Assembly (NCBI GenBank): GCA_905160935.1 | Contig: CAJHZI010000371.1 | Location: 1,178,501-1,242,500 of the forward strand | Origin: Enchytraeus crypticus | Taxonomy: Eukaryota; Annelida; Clitellata; Enchytraeida; Enchytraeidae | DNA length: 64,000 nt | Direction: 5' to 3' | Part shown: positions 62,500 through 64,000 of the stretch, one piece after another | Position numbering within the stretch: the first letter of the stretch is position 1 | How the letters are laid out: every line of letters starts with the position of its first letter | Position numbers and translations under genes: made by a program | Notes under the pieces: generated by a model | The model's input: the letters and a program-made list of their open reading frames with translations, nothing else | Database searches by the model: none | Told to the model about the DNA's origin: nothing

Positions 62500-62635
62500 C
62501 TGAAGCCAGTGGCGATATCATTAAGATTCCCGACCGCGGATCGGTATGTGTGGGTTCAAAACTCCAAAACCTGGGCTCTCCCGTCACTGATATCGCATTC
62601 GAGAGATGAAAATTATGTTAGCATCGACTTTACAT
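62500..62635 (+). repeat. tRNA-derived SINE (right member of a head-to-head pair)
   Basis: GGCTGAAGCCAGTGGCGATA, GACCGCGGATCGGTATGTGT, a B box broken by an AACTCCAA insertion, and CCCGTCACTGATATCGCATT. Confidence 0.8.
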
Positions 62636-62717
62636 ATTTATGGAGTGTTAATTATGGAGCACGAAAATAGGCTGCAAGATTATGTACCGTGGACCTTCCA
62701 CTAGGCAGAACATGCGA

Positions 62718-62732
62718 TATATATATGCAATG

Positions 62733-62764
<32 letters not shown>

Positions 62765-62907
62765 ATATACAATACATATATATTATACATGTATTGTATA
62801 TAGACATAGTATATATACATGCAAAATGTCTTGCATGTATATATACTATGTATATATACATGCAAGACATTTTGCAAGTATGTACTATTATACATGTGTA
62901 TATACAT

Positions 62908-62943
<36 letters not shown>

Positions 62944-62998
62944 TATATATATACACTACATTATATATATCTACATATAAGTAAGTATATATATATAA

Positions 62999-63038
<40 letters not shown>

Positions 63039-63060
63039 AGTATATATATGTATATATATG
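62718..63060. repeat. (AT)n/(ATAC/ATGT)n microsatellite with internal palindrome
   Basis: AT-rich array following the retroposon end. It contains TGCAAAATGTCTTGCATGTA and, inverted, ATGCAAGACATTTTGCAAGT (about 62818-62880). Confidence 0.9.
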
Positions 63061-63080
63061 TACATGCATAGGCCTATATA

Positions 63081-63843
63081 CAGACTGGGGCAAAAAAAGG
63101 AATCCCCTAGCAAAATCTCAATAACTTCAACAAAGCTCATAATATTTGTACAAAATTTTTGGGGTTTCTGAAGGAGGAGTTTCTGCATATAACTGTAAAC
63201 TTTGATAAAAAATCTATTGAGCAGTAAAAAAATTAGAGCGTTTCTACGAAAAAAGTACAAAAAATCAATTTTAACAAGGCCTTTTTTACCAAATGTCTTA
63301 ATAACTTCGAAAAAAACTTAAAATAGTTTTACAAAATTTTCGTAGCATCTAGGGTAGGAATTTCTGCAGATATTCTGAAAATTTGGTGAAAATATATCCA
63401 GAAGTAACAAAAATACAGCGTTTATTCGGAAAAAAGTTAAAATAAATTTTAACAAGAGTTATTTAAACAAAAGTATCGGAAATTTTCTTCAAAGTGTAGG
63501 AATAATTTTAAAAGAAGAACGAATTTTAAGCTCCTTTTATTGGAGTAGCTAACAAGGTAGTGCAGGCTTAAACTCCACCACTTAAGTAAACGGCCCTTTT
63601 CAGGGTCGTTATTATCTTTAAAAGGAACGACTGACTTTTCAAAAAGCCTTGTTAAAATTGATTTTAGCACTTTTCTCGTAGAAATGCTGCAATTTCGTAA
63701 CTATTGAAAATATTGTCACCAAATTTGCAGGTTATACGTAGAAATTCCTCCCCTAGAAGCTCCGTAAATTTCGTAAAGATATTTTGAGTTTTCCTAACGT
63801 TATTGAGATTTCCCTAGGGGATTATTATTTTTGCCCCAGTCTG
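63081..63843. mobile_element. Mariner-like element with about 220-bp inverted ends and internal repeat
   Basis: The ends CAGACTGGGGCAAAAAAAGG / CAGACTGGGGCAAAAATAAT are flanked by TA. The inverted arms run about 220 bp (sharing ATCTCAATAAC, AATTTCTRC, CAATTTTAACAAGGC). A third copy of the arm (about 63285-63480) is present as a direct repeat of the left arm. No transposase motif was found. Confidence 0.85.
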
Positions 63844-63854
63844 TATATACAGTA

Positions 63855-63985
63855 TATATAATAATAATAATAATAAAGGTTTAACGTCCGTTTCCTCATC
63901 CAGGGATGATGTCAGGGACGTCCCCAACAGCACATATCACTACAGATCAATTCACCCAGACCAATCTGCGAAAGAAATGTGATAT
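63855..63985 (-). repeat. Dispersed retroposon Z with (TAA)n
   Basis: (TAA)n, then GGTTTAACGTCCGTTTCCTC and GGATGATGTCAGGGACGTCC, as at 24870-24990. Confidence 0.7.
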
Positions 63986-64000
63986 ATATATATATATATA
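63980..64000. repeat. (AT)n microsatellite at window end
   Basis: AT run cut by the window edge. Confidence 0.85.

Larger units (their letters stand above)
62275..62716 (+). repeat. Retroposon R copy interrupted by two SINEs
   Basis: 62275-62331 (TGAATGGATTAACTTGTTGA) and 62636-62716 (TTATGGAGCACGAAAATAGG ... GTACCGTGGACCTTCCACTA) are adjacent in the copy at 6500-6610. The SINE pair lies between them. Confidence 0.78.

Overview
The window looks like nuclear DNA of an invertebrate animal. It is A+T-rich. It carries three multi-exon protein genes with ordinary GT-AG introns, all on the minus strand, and a dense mix of LINE, SINE, mariner, hAT-like and LTR relics with long (AT)n microsatellites. 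The species cannot be fixed from this sequence. The lachesin-like immunoglobulin gene and the DD37D mariners suggest a protostome, but that is inference only. There is no sign of prokaryotic, plasmid or CRISPR content.

Layout. (1) About 1-14.5 kb: the 5' seven coding exons (405 codons) of a DZANK1 homologue, running right to left off the left edge. Its introns hold a CAGGGTGGCCAC-ended DNA transposon (4207-5251), a fold-back DD37D mariner (10978-11948), tRNA-derived SINEs and a LINE whose reverse-transcriptase frame is split by a 356-bp AT array. (2) 14.5-25.2 kb: an intergenic tract of mostly unique A+T-rich DNA with a few LINE/SINE remnants. (3) 25.27-29.25 kb: a complete LARP6 homologue (three coding exons, 592 aa) with La motif, RRM-like domain and C-terminal SUZ-C motif. 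(4) 29.3-35.9 kb: intergenic, with a CR1/L2-type LINE interrupted by the 5' part of an LTR retrotransposon, then a decayed TFIIH p52 (GTF2H4) pseudogene. (5) 35.97-56.18 kb: a complete eight-coding-exon gene (433 aa) for a secreted three-Ig-domain protein of lachesin/IgLON type. Its introns contain two copies of an unusual hAT-like element (8-bp target duplications, CGAACC-rich arms, an internal LINE piece), several mariners and a split retrotransposon. (6) 56.2-64 kb: 5' flank of the Ig gene, with SINEs, a tandemly triplicated LINE 3' segment, AT/GA microsatellites and a long-TIR mariner-like element.

The three genes are not functionally linked in any way visible here. DZANK1 homologues belong to ciliary/dynein transport, LARP6 to mRNA binding, and the Ig protein to cell adhesion or surface recognition. 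Exon boundaries were assigned by matching splice phases. All 18 exons join in frame with GT donors and AG acceptors, although a few donors are weak and are noted.

The most interesting material is non-genic. It includes the two hAT-like copies with exact 8-bp duplications, a triplicated splice acceptor plus exon start in the Ig gene, a non-autonomous retroposon whose 3' end resembles that of a resident LINE, microsatellites repeatedly attached to those 3' ends, and mariner relatives with 185-295-bp inverted repeats.
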